A stretch of DNA of 9,492 bases, from positions 9,491-18,982 of the forward strand of contig DGDR01000196.1 of the NCBI GenBank assembly GCA_002385545.1, given 5' to 3'. The position numbers and the translations under genes are program-made. This document shows positions 1 to 6,285 of the stretch, in pieces. The notes under the pieces were generated by a model that did no database searches, was not told where the DNA came from, and worked only from the letters and a program-made list of their open reading frames with translations. This DNA comes from Clostridium sp. UBA3947. Its GTDB lineage: Bacteria; Bacillota; Clostridia; Clostridiales; Clostridiaceae. Position 1 is the stretch's first letter; the number at the start of each line of letters is the position of its first letter.

Positions 1-132
1 CCAGCGCAAATAAATACCATACACCTACTGTAGTACAATTAACCACCATCTGACTACTGTAGCGCTAGCTACTACCGCATACTTACTGTCAGATGCAAAT
101 TGCCACATTTCATACATCACATCCGTCACAAT
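1..132. other. Intergenic, no recognised feature
   Basis: This stretch lies beyond the terminator of the LRR-dockerin gene. I see no gene I can support. The word CTACTGTAG occurs twice (25-33 and 54-62), and a weak 5-bp hairpin GTAGC/GCTAC lies at 59-72. A 30-codon minus-strand frame at 25-117 has no ribosome binding site. The region may be the upstream or downstream part of a neighbour outside the window. Confidence 0.4.
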
Positions 133-178
133 AAAAAACTGTTGCACAACCAACTAAGCAGTTAGTCATGCAACAGTT
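133..178 (-). terminator. Rho-independent terminator after peptidase paralogue 1
   Basis: On the minus strand the perfect 10-bp arms AACTGTTGCA (178-169) and TGCAACAGTT (146-137) are followed by a T run (138-133). The loop itself holds a second pairing, CTAACT with AGTTGG, so the hairpin is long. It lies about 20 bases after the TAG stop at 201-199 and closes the transcription unit of the upstream gene. Confidence 0.9.
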
Positions 179-194
179 CTATTTTGACATATAT

Positions 195-220
195 CGGGCT
201 AATCCGCGCGCCCCTGGGGC
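195..220. repeat. GC-rich 26-bp element, copy A
   Basis: 22 of 26 bases match 3455-3480. The core GCCCCAGGGGC is a palindrome around its central A, followed on the minus strand by GYGCGGWTTA. This copy spans the last codons and stop of the dockerin gene, 16 bases before the terminator. It stands out from its AT-rich surroundings. Confidence 0.6.
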
Positions 221-393
221 GTTCCCATAATCACCAGCGGTGTTGCGCAGAGGTCATACATATCTATAACGCCGTCCCTATTTAGATCCTTCTCGAAGCT
301 CCAGCCTGGATCTGTTTCCAAAACGCTGTTATAACTAGAAGCTATGGCTGCAAAGTCTAGAATATCTACGATGCCGTTGGAATCTACATCTCC
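199..393 (-). other. Type I dockerin-coding region with altered end (paralogue 1)
   Basis: Two EF-hand-like calcium loops separated by about 22 residues define a dockerin: GDVDSNGIVDILD and DLNRDGVIDMYD. Dockerins bind cohesins outside the cell. The first loop is followed by a normal helix (FAAIASSYN). After the second loop the helix ends after DL and is replaced by a GC-rich tail ending PQGRAD, so this dockerin may be less stable or altered in specificity. Confidence 0.75.
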
Positions 394-2175
394 GTAAAGA
401 TTATCTTTAATAGGAATTATAATGAACTGATCTGGACATATTATGTTTGGATTGCTTTTACTTGTTACAGCACCTTCTTCAATTATTAAGTATAACTCTG
501 AGTATTTGTGTTCTATTGCTAAGGGGGTAATTATTATAGTATTACCGACAGCCCGTAAACTAATATCAAATTTCGAATATTCATCTCCTAGCATTATTAA
601 GCTATTAGCATTGCTAGCAAGACTTATTGGTTCGTTGTATTCTACTACAATACTTTCTCCTACTTTAAAGTCATTGTAATAATAGATTGAAATGTGTTTA
701 TTGTTCAAGGCTGCTACTTGCATACGATAAAACTGATAATTTACACCATAGCAAGATACCGACATATCCGATAGACTATCTAAGATGGATCTAGCTGTAG
801 AGCCTTGTGAAAAGTCTATAAAATTACTACGCAAATTTATAGAAATATTTTCATTGGTTTTACTTTCTGCCAATTTCTTTAGAGGGCTTATATCTTTAAC
901 GAGGTTATCAGTAATATCAATTTCGTATAAATTATGCAACTTTTCTAAAGGCGTAATATTAGTAATTAAATTATAAGACATATCCAATACCTCTAAAGAT
1001 GTTAGATTACTTAAACTAGATATATCTCTTATATTATTATATCTGATATTTAAATCCTTTAAATTTTTCAAATTACTTAAAGGACTAATGTCCTTAATTA
1101 AATTCATTTCCATGTTTAATCTTTCCAAAGCAGTTAAGGTACTTAAAGGTTTTATACTGATAATGTTGTTATAGCCTATGTCTAGACTCTTTAGCTTCAC
1201 GGCATATTCTAAACCACTTAGATTAGTTACACCTTTAGAATATAAGTTTAGAGTCTCTAAACTTCTCATATCCCCAGCAGTAATGTTACCTGAATACTTG
1301 TTCAATCGATTCCTTACTGCATTTTCTAAAGCTGCATCCTTAAAGGTTACTACAGTATTAGCTGCAGGGTAAACAATGTATTCCTTCGAAAAATCATTAT
1401 ACATATATTCACCCTTTGAATTTTTAACTGCTGCTTTAGGTACATATAGTTTCAACCTGCCATACAAATGATTCTCTGGCACTTCTTTTATAATCAAGTT
1501 TTTACCACTGATGGTTATAGATTTTTGAACTTCAACACCATTTTCATCCTTAAGGCTTATTTTGCTGTAATCGCTACCTTTTGAGATATTATCGTCAAAG
1601 GTTATGGTGATGGACTCATTAGGATCAATTTCATCATTGGCTGGAGATACTGAGCTTATAGATAAATGCTTACTATAATCCATATAATCAGTATAAGCAT
1701 TTATAGCTAATGCCACTGATGAGTTCTGCGTATACCCGCTGTTTATTTTAAGATAGCTCGTTCCCAATGCCAAGCTGCTGTCACTTTCACCATAATAGGC
1801 ATCACCAGATAGTTTTAACCATACTATAAACTCCTCTCCTGCAGATAATTGTACAGGATTTTCAATCTTTATTGTGTGGTATCCGCCTTGTGGTAATGTG
1901 CCAGAAGCAACCTTTATTTGGGATTGAGGATTACTGCTAGATACATTTTTTTCAATCCACACTTCATAAGATATATTTTGTGCAAAGGTATAGAATCCTA
2001 CCGCTGTAATATATTCGTTTTCCTTTGCGACAAATCTGTTACCAGCAGCTGTAATAGCTTCTTGTACAGGATAATATCCATAAGGTCCCTTATCAGTGAT
2101 GCTGTACATATTTTTATATGTATCCATGTTTTCAATATCATAGAAAACAGCATTGCTATCATAGCCTAAAGACAC
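199..2175 (-). CDS. C-terminal segment: lectin-like, Ig-like, LRR and dockerin modules (paralogue 1)
   Basis: This is the open remainder of the interrupted gene; the frame in fact continues from 2301, and the first residue here is a GTG without a ribosome binding site, so independent translation is unlikely. Segment numbering: end of peptidase and lectin-like domain about 1-165 (FYTFAQN, LPQGGYHT and SAGEEFIVWLKL motifs); Ig-like domain about 170-275; six LRRs 306-437 of the internalin/SDS22 kind (LxxLxxxxNxIxDIxPLxxLxx); Ig-like segment about 490-590; dockerin 595-658. The two calcium loops are GDVDSNGIVDILD and DLNRDGVIDMYD with ligands at 1, 3, 5, 9 and 12. The helix after loop 2 is replaced by CATPLVIMGTPQGRAD, which contains a GC-rich repeat shared with 3455-3480. 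Likely role: ligand binding and attachment to cohesin. Confidence 0.8.
   Translation of the reverse strand: MSLGYDSNAVFYDIENMDTYKNMYSITDKGPYGYYPVQEAITAAGNRFVAKENEYITAVGFYTFAQNISYEVWIEKNVSSSNPQSQIKVASGTLPQGGYHTIKIENPVQLSAGEEFIVWLKLSGDAYYGESDSSLALGTSYLKINSGYTQNSSVALAINAYTDYMDYSKHLSISSVSPANDEIDPNESITITFDDNISKGSDYSKISLKDENGVEVQKSITISGKNLIIKEVPENHLYGRLKLYVPKAAVKNSKGEYMYNDFSKEYIVYPAANTVVTFKDAALENAVRNRLNKYSGNITAGDMRSLETLNLYSKGVTNLSGLEYAVKLKSLDIGYNNIISIKPLSTLTALERLNMEMNLIKDISPLSNLKNLKDLNIRYNNIRDISSLSNLTSLEVLDMSYNLITNITPLEKLHNLYEIDITDNLVKDISPLKKLAESKTNENISINLRSNFIDFSQGSTARSILDSLSDMSVSCYGVNYQFYRMQVAALNNKHISIYYYNDFKVGESIVVEYNEPISLASNANSLIMLGDEYSKFDISLRAVGNTIIITPLAIEHKYSELYLIIEEGAVTSKSNPNIICPDQFIIIPIKDNLYGDVDSNGIVDILDFAAIASSYNSVLETDPGWSFEKDLNRDGVIDMYDLCATPLVIMGTPQGRAD
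865..1260 (-). repeat. Six 22-residue leucine-rich repeats (paralogue 1)
   Basis: Six units of 66 bp encode repeats beginning LETLNLY, LKSLDIG, LERLNME, LKDLNIR, LEVLDMS and LYEIDIT, each with the Asn-Leu/Ile-xxI-xPL pattern of internalin-type LRRs. Such repeats usually form a curved protein-binding surface. Unit register is kept exactly at 22 residues throughout. Confidence 0.85.
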
Positions 2176-2301
2176 ATCGTAATAGGATATATAAAAGTAG
2201 CCATCATCGCCCCACCAATCTCCCCAGCTATTTTTTATAAGAAAGGCCCCATCTCCTGGTGGTTTAATTTTAAAATTGTTTTTAGAATAGTTATCGTCCC
2301 A

Positions 2302-3081
2302 TCAAACGATGGTTATGGCATGATTAGCTATTTTAGTGGAGTTATTATAATAGGAAGTTTGTCCACCATAATTGTAATATGCACTATTATCATAATAAGA
2401 TGAAGATACAGCACCATAAGTAATAATAGCATTCTTTATCTCTTCATTATCTAAAGCATTCTCTCTAGATGGCAAAAATATAATGTCCTTAACCCTGTAT
2501 TGAGGCTTGAGATCATCTCTAACATTTATATTATCCACTGTAGGTGGATTTGGATAAGGCGCCTCACTTTCTAGGATTGGACCTTTACCAGATACAAGAT
2601 AGGCAGTGGCAATATGATTGTTACCACCATCATTAGGCCCAGTTTCCCCATTATATACAGCCATGTGTATCTCAGAAAAATCATACGCATTACTAGAGGC
2701 CTTCTTTATAGTACTCTCTAAAGACCCATAGGTTGAGAAAGTCCAGCAGGCACCTATTGATCCCTGATTTCTTACTGGGGTAACATAATCAAAACTTCTT
2801 AAATCATACTTTTCTGGTAATACGGTGGCTTTGAAAAGTCCCTTATTAAAAGGATAAGAAGACTTCTTAACCTTGATAGCTGTAGGTATATAGCCTCCTT
2901 TAATGCTAAGCTCACTTGGATCCTGCAAAGTTACAGGTGTTACTGCTGTCACTTCACCAATACTTTCTTGGCTAACAGTAAGCTTATCCAAATTCTCTGT
3001 AGCCTTTACTGGAATCAAATTGAAGTTACTCAAGAAAATAACAAGAGTCAGCAATAAACTAATGTTCCTCAGTTTTTTCAA
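2302..3081 (-). CDS. N-terminal segment: signal peptide and C1 peptidase lacking the catalytic Asn
   Basis: This open segment of 259 residues begins at TTG (3081-3079), chosen because AAGGAGG lies 8 bases upstream; the nearer ATG at 3089 runs into a stop after three codons. Residues 1-28 form a signal peptide: KKLR, then a hydrophobic core, ending near VKA. The motif LPEKYDLR marks the mature peptidase start, followed by TPVRNQGSIGACWTFS with oxyanion Gln106 and nucleophile Cys112, then NHAITIV with His254. The papain-family KNSWG motif with the Asn falls after the TGA, so this fragment alone should be inactive. About three quarters of residues from LPEKYDLR to HMAVYNG match paralogue 2 by eye. 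It lacks the long Asn/Ala-rich linker present in that copy. Confidence 0.8.
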   Translation of the reverse strand: MKKLRNISLLLTLVIFLSNFNLIPVKATENLDKLTVSQESIGEVTAVTPVTLQDPSELSIKGGYIPTAIKVKKSSYPFNKGLFKATVLPEKYDLRSFDYVTPVRNQGSIGACWTFSTYGSLESTIKKASSNAYDFSEIHMAVYNGETGPNDGGNNHIATAYLVSGKGPILESEAPYPNPPTVDNINVRDDLKPQYRVKDIIFLPSRENALDNEEIKNAIITYGAVSSSYYDNSAYYNYGGQTSYYNNSTKIANHAITIV

Positions 3082-3089
3082 TCCCCCAT

Positions 3090-3096
3090 CCTCCTT
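3090..3096 (-). promoter_or_regulatory. Ribosome binding site of paralogue 1
   Basis: The minus strand reads AAGGAGG, 8 bases before the TTG at 3081. It decides the start: the ATG at 3089, immediately downstream of it, is too close and opens only ATG-GGG-GAT-TGA. Confidence 0.8.
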
Positions 3097-3408
3097 TTTA
3101 CGCAGCTAGGTAAACTACATATTCCTTGAGTTGAAAGTAAACATACCCAGAGTATAGCTTTTAACCCTTCTTCAAATTTCAATTTTCTTTCTGTCCTCAA
3201 ATATCTCTGGATTTACTATCATTTATACCTAGCTTCTAATTTGATATCTCCTGGGCTTGATCCTCAAGAATCTTTACTGCTAATGGAAATATATTAGCCT
3301 TGATAGTTTGCAGCCCAAGTATTTTTCTACAAATTCCGAATTATATATTTATTCACTTTCTACATATATTTACTATTTATTATATCATTAATTTCATCAC
3401 TCTTATAT
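3097..3408. other. Intergenic region upstream of paralogue 1
   Basis: About 310 bases between the terminator of the small membrane protein and the ribosome binding site of paralogue 1. It should hold the promoter of paralogue 1. TATACT (minus strand, near 3157-3152) is a possible -10 box, but no good -35 box sits 16-18 bases upstream, so I do not call a promoter. A stop-bounded minus-strand frame of 34 codons (3340-3236) has no start codon and is at most a remnant. Confidence 0.35.
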
Positions 3409-3449
3409 AAAAAAAGACGCTTTTTGCTATTATTCCAGCAAAAGCGCCT
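3409..3449 (-). terminator. Rho-independent terminator after the small membrane protein
   Basis: On the minus strand AGGCGCTTTTGCT (3449-3437) pairs with AGCAAAAAGCGTCT (3428-3415), with one bulged base and a wobble pair, across an 8-base loop, and runs straight into a T stretch (3415-3409). It lies 37 bases after the TAA stop of the gene at 3487-3990. Confidence 0.88.
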
Positions 3450-3454
3450 GTTTA

Positions 3455-3480
3455 GGGGATAAACCGCACGCCCCTGGGGC
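3455..3480. repeat. GC-rich 26-bp element, copy B
   Basis: Partner of the element at 195-220 (22 of 26 bases). Here it lies in the 3' untranslated region, 6 bases after the stop codon and 5 bases before the terminator stem. Its position just before a terminator is shared by both copies. Confidence 0.6.
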
Positions 3481-3486
3481 AATTCT

Positions 3487-3990
3487 TTAAAACAGCATTT
3501 CACTCTTCACTACCTTTCCGGTAACACTCCTTTTCGAATAATATATATCATTCTGTTCTATAATAAATATTATCCTTTCAATTACATCAGAATCCAACCA
3601 ATATTCAACTAGCGAAACTCCACTGCCCCCTATAAAGTCTGGAGCAGCATGAATATCGTTCATTGCTTCTTGGATATCCTTTAAGTTCTTTCCCTCAGAT
3701 GCAATTTTCTTTGCTTCATCTAAGGTAATTCTTCTATGATTATTTGAAATCTCACCATTTTCTATTTTTTCCTGTCTTGTTAGCCCCTCAGCCTTACGAT
3801 TGCTTTTTTCAAGTGCAGCTTTAGTTTCCACATACTTATTTGAATAGTCACTATGGTTACTAGTAGAACCCTTGTGCTTTTGTCCAGTAGATCCAATTTT
3901 AACAAGTACAACAATTATACAAGCTATGATTACCAATATAGAACCAGATAATATGATGCCACCCTTATAACTTCTTTTAGATATTTTCAT
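3487..3990 (-). CDS. Small membrane-anchored protein of unknown function
   Basis: The 167-residue protein is not recognised. ATG at 3990 is preferred over the adjacent TTG at 3993 because AAGGAGG then sits 7 bases away. Residues 9-33 form one hydrophobic helix (GGIILSGSILVIIACIIVVLVKI) after a Lys/Arg-rich start, so it is either a signal anchor with the rest outside or an uncleaved signal sequence. A polar stretch of about 50 residues follows, then a compact C-terminal domain from about 88 (RITLDEAKKIASEGKNLKDI) to the end, with alternating hydrophobic strands (VERIIFIIEQNDIYY). It has its own leader region and terminator, so it is probably a separate transcript between the cohesin gene and paralogue 1. 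It carries no dockerin, cohesin or catalytic motif that I can see; a role with the neighbouring surface system is only suggested by position. Confidence 0.8.
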   Translation of the reverse strand: MKISKRSYKGGIILSGSILVIIACIIVVLVKIGSTGQKHKGSTSNHSDYSNKYVETKAALEKSNRKAEGLTRQEKIENGEISNNHRRITLDEAKKIASEGKNLKDIQEAMNDIHAAPDFIGGSGVSLVEYWLDSDVIERIIFIIEQNDIYYSKRSVTGKVVKSEMLF

Positions 3991-3997
3991 CAATAAT

Positions 3998-4004
3998 CCT
4001 CCTT
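3998..4004 (-). promoter_or_regulatory. Ribosome binding site of the small membrane protein
   Basis: AAGGAGG on the minus strand, 7 bases before ATG 3990 and 4 before TTG 3993, which favours the ATG as start. Confidence 0.75.
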
Positions 4005-4061
4005 ATAACTAATGGTACATTGGTAGAGTCTGTGGGAATGCTTATGAATAAATTTAACTTT

Positions 4062-4235
4062 GTAATCCTTACTATATTAATACAAGATTACATAGTAAGT
4101 TTTGAGATATACTATAATCGATGTCGTCGATAGTATGCTACATAAAGGTGAGCATCAACTAACACCACATTTATGGTGCTGAGCGGTTCATCGACAAAAT
4201 GCTACATCCTTACGTTATATAGTAAATTATCTCAC
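4062..4235 (-). ncRNA. Candidate structured RNA leader upstream of the small membrane protein
   Basis: On the minus strand, nested inverted repeats could form a closing stem of 13 pairs with a 3-base bulge (4233-4228 and 4224-4218 with 4116-4104), an inner stem of 8 pairs (4197-4190 with 4131-4124) and a hairpin of 7 pairs (4180-4174 with 4167-4161). A central ATGCT near 4157-4153 can pair with either of two flanking AGCAT words, which are mutually exclusive. Downstream, CTTACTAT (4099-4092) can pair with AUAGUAAG (4075-4068), and GTAATC (4091-4086) with GATTAC (4067-4062), again not both at once. It matches no riboswitch class I know, lies about 70-240 bases before the ATG at 3990, and could instead be a relic of a small mobile element. 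AT richness raises the chance of accidental pairing. Confidence 0.3.
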
Positions 4236-4457
4236 AGTTTGTGAATTTATGTCAATATATAGAATAAAAAGTCTGCCATGCTTTGAAAAATCAGTGGTGA
4301 TAACTGAGATATCAGACATCTTGAACCTGCTATCATAAAGATGATTCACTATATGTCCTGTTTTTAAAAGAAGTTATGGATTGTATCAAAGACCCTGAAA
4401 TAGCAAAATCATAGCCAAATATTAGGAAGCTAGAATACTTATATATTAACTTACACA
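4236..4457. other. Intergenic stretch with coding-like remnants
   Basis: No gene can be supported. A minus-strand frame from GTG 4349 (or ATG 4319) to TAA 4229-4227 encodes 40 (or 30) residues with a weak ribosome binding site. On the plus strand, 4325-4414 holds a short open frame ending KEVMDCIKDPEIAKS. These may be debris of an old mobile element, but I recognise no family. Confidence 0.3.
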
Positions 4458-4504
4458 TAAAAAGAGCACCCACAGAATTCCTTACACAAATCTGCGGATG
4501 CTCT
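4458..4504 (-). terminator. Terminator formed from the outermost 22-bp repeat unit
   Basis: On the minus strand AGAGCATCCGCAG (4504-4492) pairs over 13 positions, including two G-U pairs, with CTGTGGGTGCTCT (4475-4463), across a 17-base loop, and is followed by TTTTT (4463-4459). The 5' arm is the last unit of the tandem array, so the transcript from the cohesin gene probably ends here, over 430 bases after its stop codon. Confidence 0.8.
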
Positions 4505-4874
4505 AAAATTAACTTGCAAATGCCCTAAAATTAACCTGCAGGCACTCTCAGTTGCCTGTGGACGCTCTGAAATATACCTGCGAATGCTCTCAATTTTACC
4601 TGCAGACGTCCCCAAATTAACCTGCAGGTGCCCTTGAATTTACCTGCATATACCCTCAAATTTACCTGCGAATGCCATTAAATTAATCTGCGGACTCTCT
4701 CAAATTAACCTGCAGCTGCCCTTAAATTAACCTGCAAATATCCTCAAATTTACCTGCGAATGACCCCAAACTAATCTGCGGACGCTTCCAAATTAACCTG
4801 CAGGCACTCTCAAATGGCCTGTGTAGGCTCCCAAATATACCTGCGGATACCATCAAATTTACCAGCAACTGCCT
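4485..4874. repeat. Degenerate 22-bp tandem repeat array, 18 units
   Basis: Eighteen head-to-tail units, mostly of 22 bp (four are 20 or 21 bp), share a plus-strand consensus close to CAAATTWACCTGCRRAYGC plus CYCT. The first 13 positions are best kept; the last part varies. Units 4527-4590 recur at 4789-4853 and units 4657-4722 recur at 4745-4810, showing block duplication inside the array. There are no spacers, 22 is not a multiple of 3, and stops occur in all frames, so it is neither CRISPR nor coding. It fills the space between the cohesin gene and its terminator. Confidence 0.92.
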
Positions 4875-4936
4875 CGAATTATAGCTAACTAATAAATTTC
4901 AAGCTCTATACCTGCCATTATACTGAAAGCGATAAA

Positions 4937-6022
4937 CTACCTTTTAAACCTATGTCGAAGCTGGAAATACCACAAGGCCACCGCCGCTCCTACTACAGCT
5001 AAAATAATTAATAGCAGGCCTATTATTTTAAAACCGTCATTATCCTTTTTTAATTTATCATTATCAGATTTAGTATCCTTATCTTTACTGTTCTCAGCTG
5101 TCTTACTAGGTTTCTTATCCTTATTATTATTTCCAGATTTATTTTCTTCAGTCTCTTTGTCATTATTTGGTGTTTCATCGTCAGTAGTATTTCCCACCGG
5201 TTTATCATTTTCATCAGCACTATTATTTTGGCCATTAGTTCCGTCTACAGGCTCTTTTGAAGGATTGTCGTCAGCACCGGTTTCACTTTGCCCATTTGTG
5301 CTTCCTGAGCCAACACTGCCCCCTTGACCAGCATTTGGGTCGCTGATGCCTCCTGATGGGTCTGTGGTCCCATTACCACCTTCAGATTTACCGCCAGTGG
5401 AGCCAGTTTCGGTATTGCCCTTCGGATTACTTGGCTGCTGAACTACGGGAGCATCCTTGCTGCCACCTGATTCATTAGGTGTTGGCTTCGTAATTGAACT
5501 TACCTTACCATAAGGGGTAAATTCATAGGTCATAAATTTAATATCAGTGCTTACAAGGTCGATTTTCATATTATAATTATTAGATAAACTCTTTTCCAGT
5601 GCTTTGGCATTAATATATAAATCTGTTTTCTTCAAAACCTTAGCCTTAAATATTACCAAAGTACCTTCGCCAGAATAGCCATCATTCTTACCCAAAGCAG
5701 TAAATATATACCTTGCTATATTCTTTGCCACTTTGTTATCCTCTGGCAAAGTCTTCTGCTCAAAAAATCCTATCTCCTTTTTATTTAGAAGGCTTCCTTT
5801 TTCTATACCAGTAATCTTTAAGACACTGTCATCAATTCTAAATTGTATGTCTCCTGAATATAAGGACTTAACATTGCTAGCATAAATGGATATTTCCACC
5901 TCGGCTCCTGGCTCCAATGCTCCAGATACCTTTGCCGATAGCTTCATTTCCGCTGCTGCCTTCACAGGTATCCCTATTAGCACTATAAACAACACTGTTA
6001 GTATACCAATTAACTTTTTCAT
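4937..6022 (-). CDS. Membrane-anchored cohesin-domain protein
   Basis: The 361-residue protein starts at ATG 6022 with GGAGG 4 bases upstream. Residues 1-24 are a signal peptide (KKLIGILTVLFIVLIGIPVKA). Residues about 27-165 resemble a cohesin: an opening strand KLSAKVSG, ALEPGAEVEISIYASNV, SGDIQFRIDDSVLKITGIEKGSLL, and a closing GEGTLVIFKAKV. Residues about 172-330 are a Gly/Ser/Asn/Pro-rich, then Lys/Asp-rich linker. Residues 331-352 are a transmembrane helix, followed by a short basic tail (QLRHRFKR). The cohesin would thus be displayed on the outer face of the membrane on a long stalk. Cohesins bind dockerins, and both flanking peptidase genes encode one. It begins 95 bases after the stop of paralogue 2 with no terminator between, so the two are probably co-transcribed. 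The cohesin is divergent; the general fold call is fairly secure, its type is not. Confidence 0.82.
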   Translation of the reverse strand: MKKLIGILTVLFIVLIGIPVKAAAEMKLSAKVSGALEPGAEVEISIYASNVKSLYSGDIQFRIDDSVLKITGIEKGSLLNKKEIGFFEQKTLPEDNKVAKNIARYIFTALGKNDGYSGEGTLVIFKAKVLKKTDLYINAKALEKSLSNNYNMKIDLVSTDIKFMTYEFTPYGKVSSITKPTPNESGGSKDAPVVQQPSNPKGNTETGSTGGKSEGGNGTTDPSGGISDPNAGQGGSVGSGSTNGQSETGADDNPSKEPVDGTNGQNNSADENDKPVGNTTDDETPNNDKETEENKSGNNNKDKKPSKTAENSKDKDTKSDNDKLKKDNDGFKIIGLLLIILAVVGAAVALWYFQLRHRFKR

Positions 6023-6117
6023 TGCTCCTCCTCATAGTTCTCATTCAGTATTTGAATCCATTAGTCATAGTGTGTAGTATAAAATGGTCCTCATTAATTG
6101 TTTGCTTTAGTAAATCA

Positions 6118-6285
6118 TCATATATAGCTAGTAAATATGGTCAAATCGTAAATGTCAATAACTCCGTCCCTATTAATATCCATTCTCTCATTCCAAGTGA
6201 CACAATTCTCTAAGCTTTCATTGTAGCTTTGGGCTATAGCTGCTAAATCCATGGCGTCTATTACTTTATTGTTATCTACATCTCC
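6118..6285 (-). other. Type I dockerin-coding region (paralogue 2)
   Basis: Two calcium loops (GDVDNNKVIDAMD and DINRDGVIDIYD) with acidic or Asn residues at positions 1, 3, 5, 9 and 12 and following helices. It is encoded immediately upstream of the cohesin gene, its likely partner. Recognition positions 10 and 11 are AM and IY, against IL and MY in paralogue 1. Confidence 0.82.

Larger units (their letters stand above)
199..3081 (-). pseudogene. Secreted C1 cysteine peptidase with lectin-like, Ig-like, LRR and dockerin modules, interrupted by TGA (paralogue 1)
   Basis: Read through its single internal stop, this is one continuous frame of 961 codons. Domains in order, in read-through numbering: signal peptide about 1-28; propeptide-like segment to about 85; papain-family peptidase about 88-300 with Gln106, Cys112, His254 and Asn284; lectin-like domain about 330-465; Ig-like (Big_5-like) domain about 470-575; six 22-residue LRRs 608-739; a second Ig-like segment about 790-890; dockerin 897-960. 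The TGA at 2304-2302 stands where the paralogue at 8177-8175 has Gly (context HAITxVGWDD), which fits a GGA to TGA change. It separates Cys and His from the catalytic Asn. Everything after the stop stays open to 199. The product would be exported and, if intact, would dock on the cohesin encoded at 4937-6022. Paralogy with 6118-9449 runs the full length. Whether this is a true pseudogene, an assembly error or a recoded gene cannot be settled here. Confidence 0.85.

Noticed and set aside
25..117. 30-residue minus-strand ORF after the last terminator
   Set aside because: It has no ribosome binding site and no recognisable similarity, and its length is within chance.
443..1372. Plus-strand open frames opposite the LRR and Ig-like coding DNA
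   Set aside because: They are antisense shadows of a clearly coding minus strand and lack ribosome binding sites.
2302..2304. Genetic code in which TGA encodes Gly or Trp
   Set aside because: Gly would restore the motif, but paralogue 2 ends with TGA at 6120-6118, right where the dockerin should end, so TGA acts as a stop. Only one internal TGA was seen in the long frames.
2302..2304. Selenocysteine codon
   Set aside because: The paralogue has Gly at this place, not Cys, and I see no obvious selenocysteine hairpin just after it.
3097..3180. Sigma-70 type promoter at TATACT upstream of paralogue 1
   Set aside because: The nearest TTGAAA is about 20 bases from the -10 candidate, too far for a confident call.
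3236..3340. 34-residue minus-strand reading frame ending EDQAQEISN
   Set aside because: It reads like a protein end but lacks any start codon and ribosome binding site; at best it is a remnant.
4485..4874. CRISPR array
   Set aside because: Units are contiguous 22-mers with no unique spacers, they vary throughout, and no cas gene is present.
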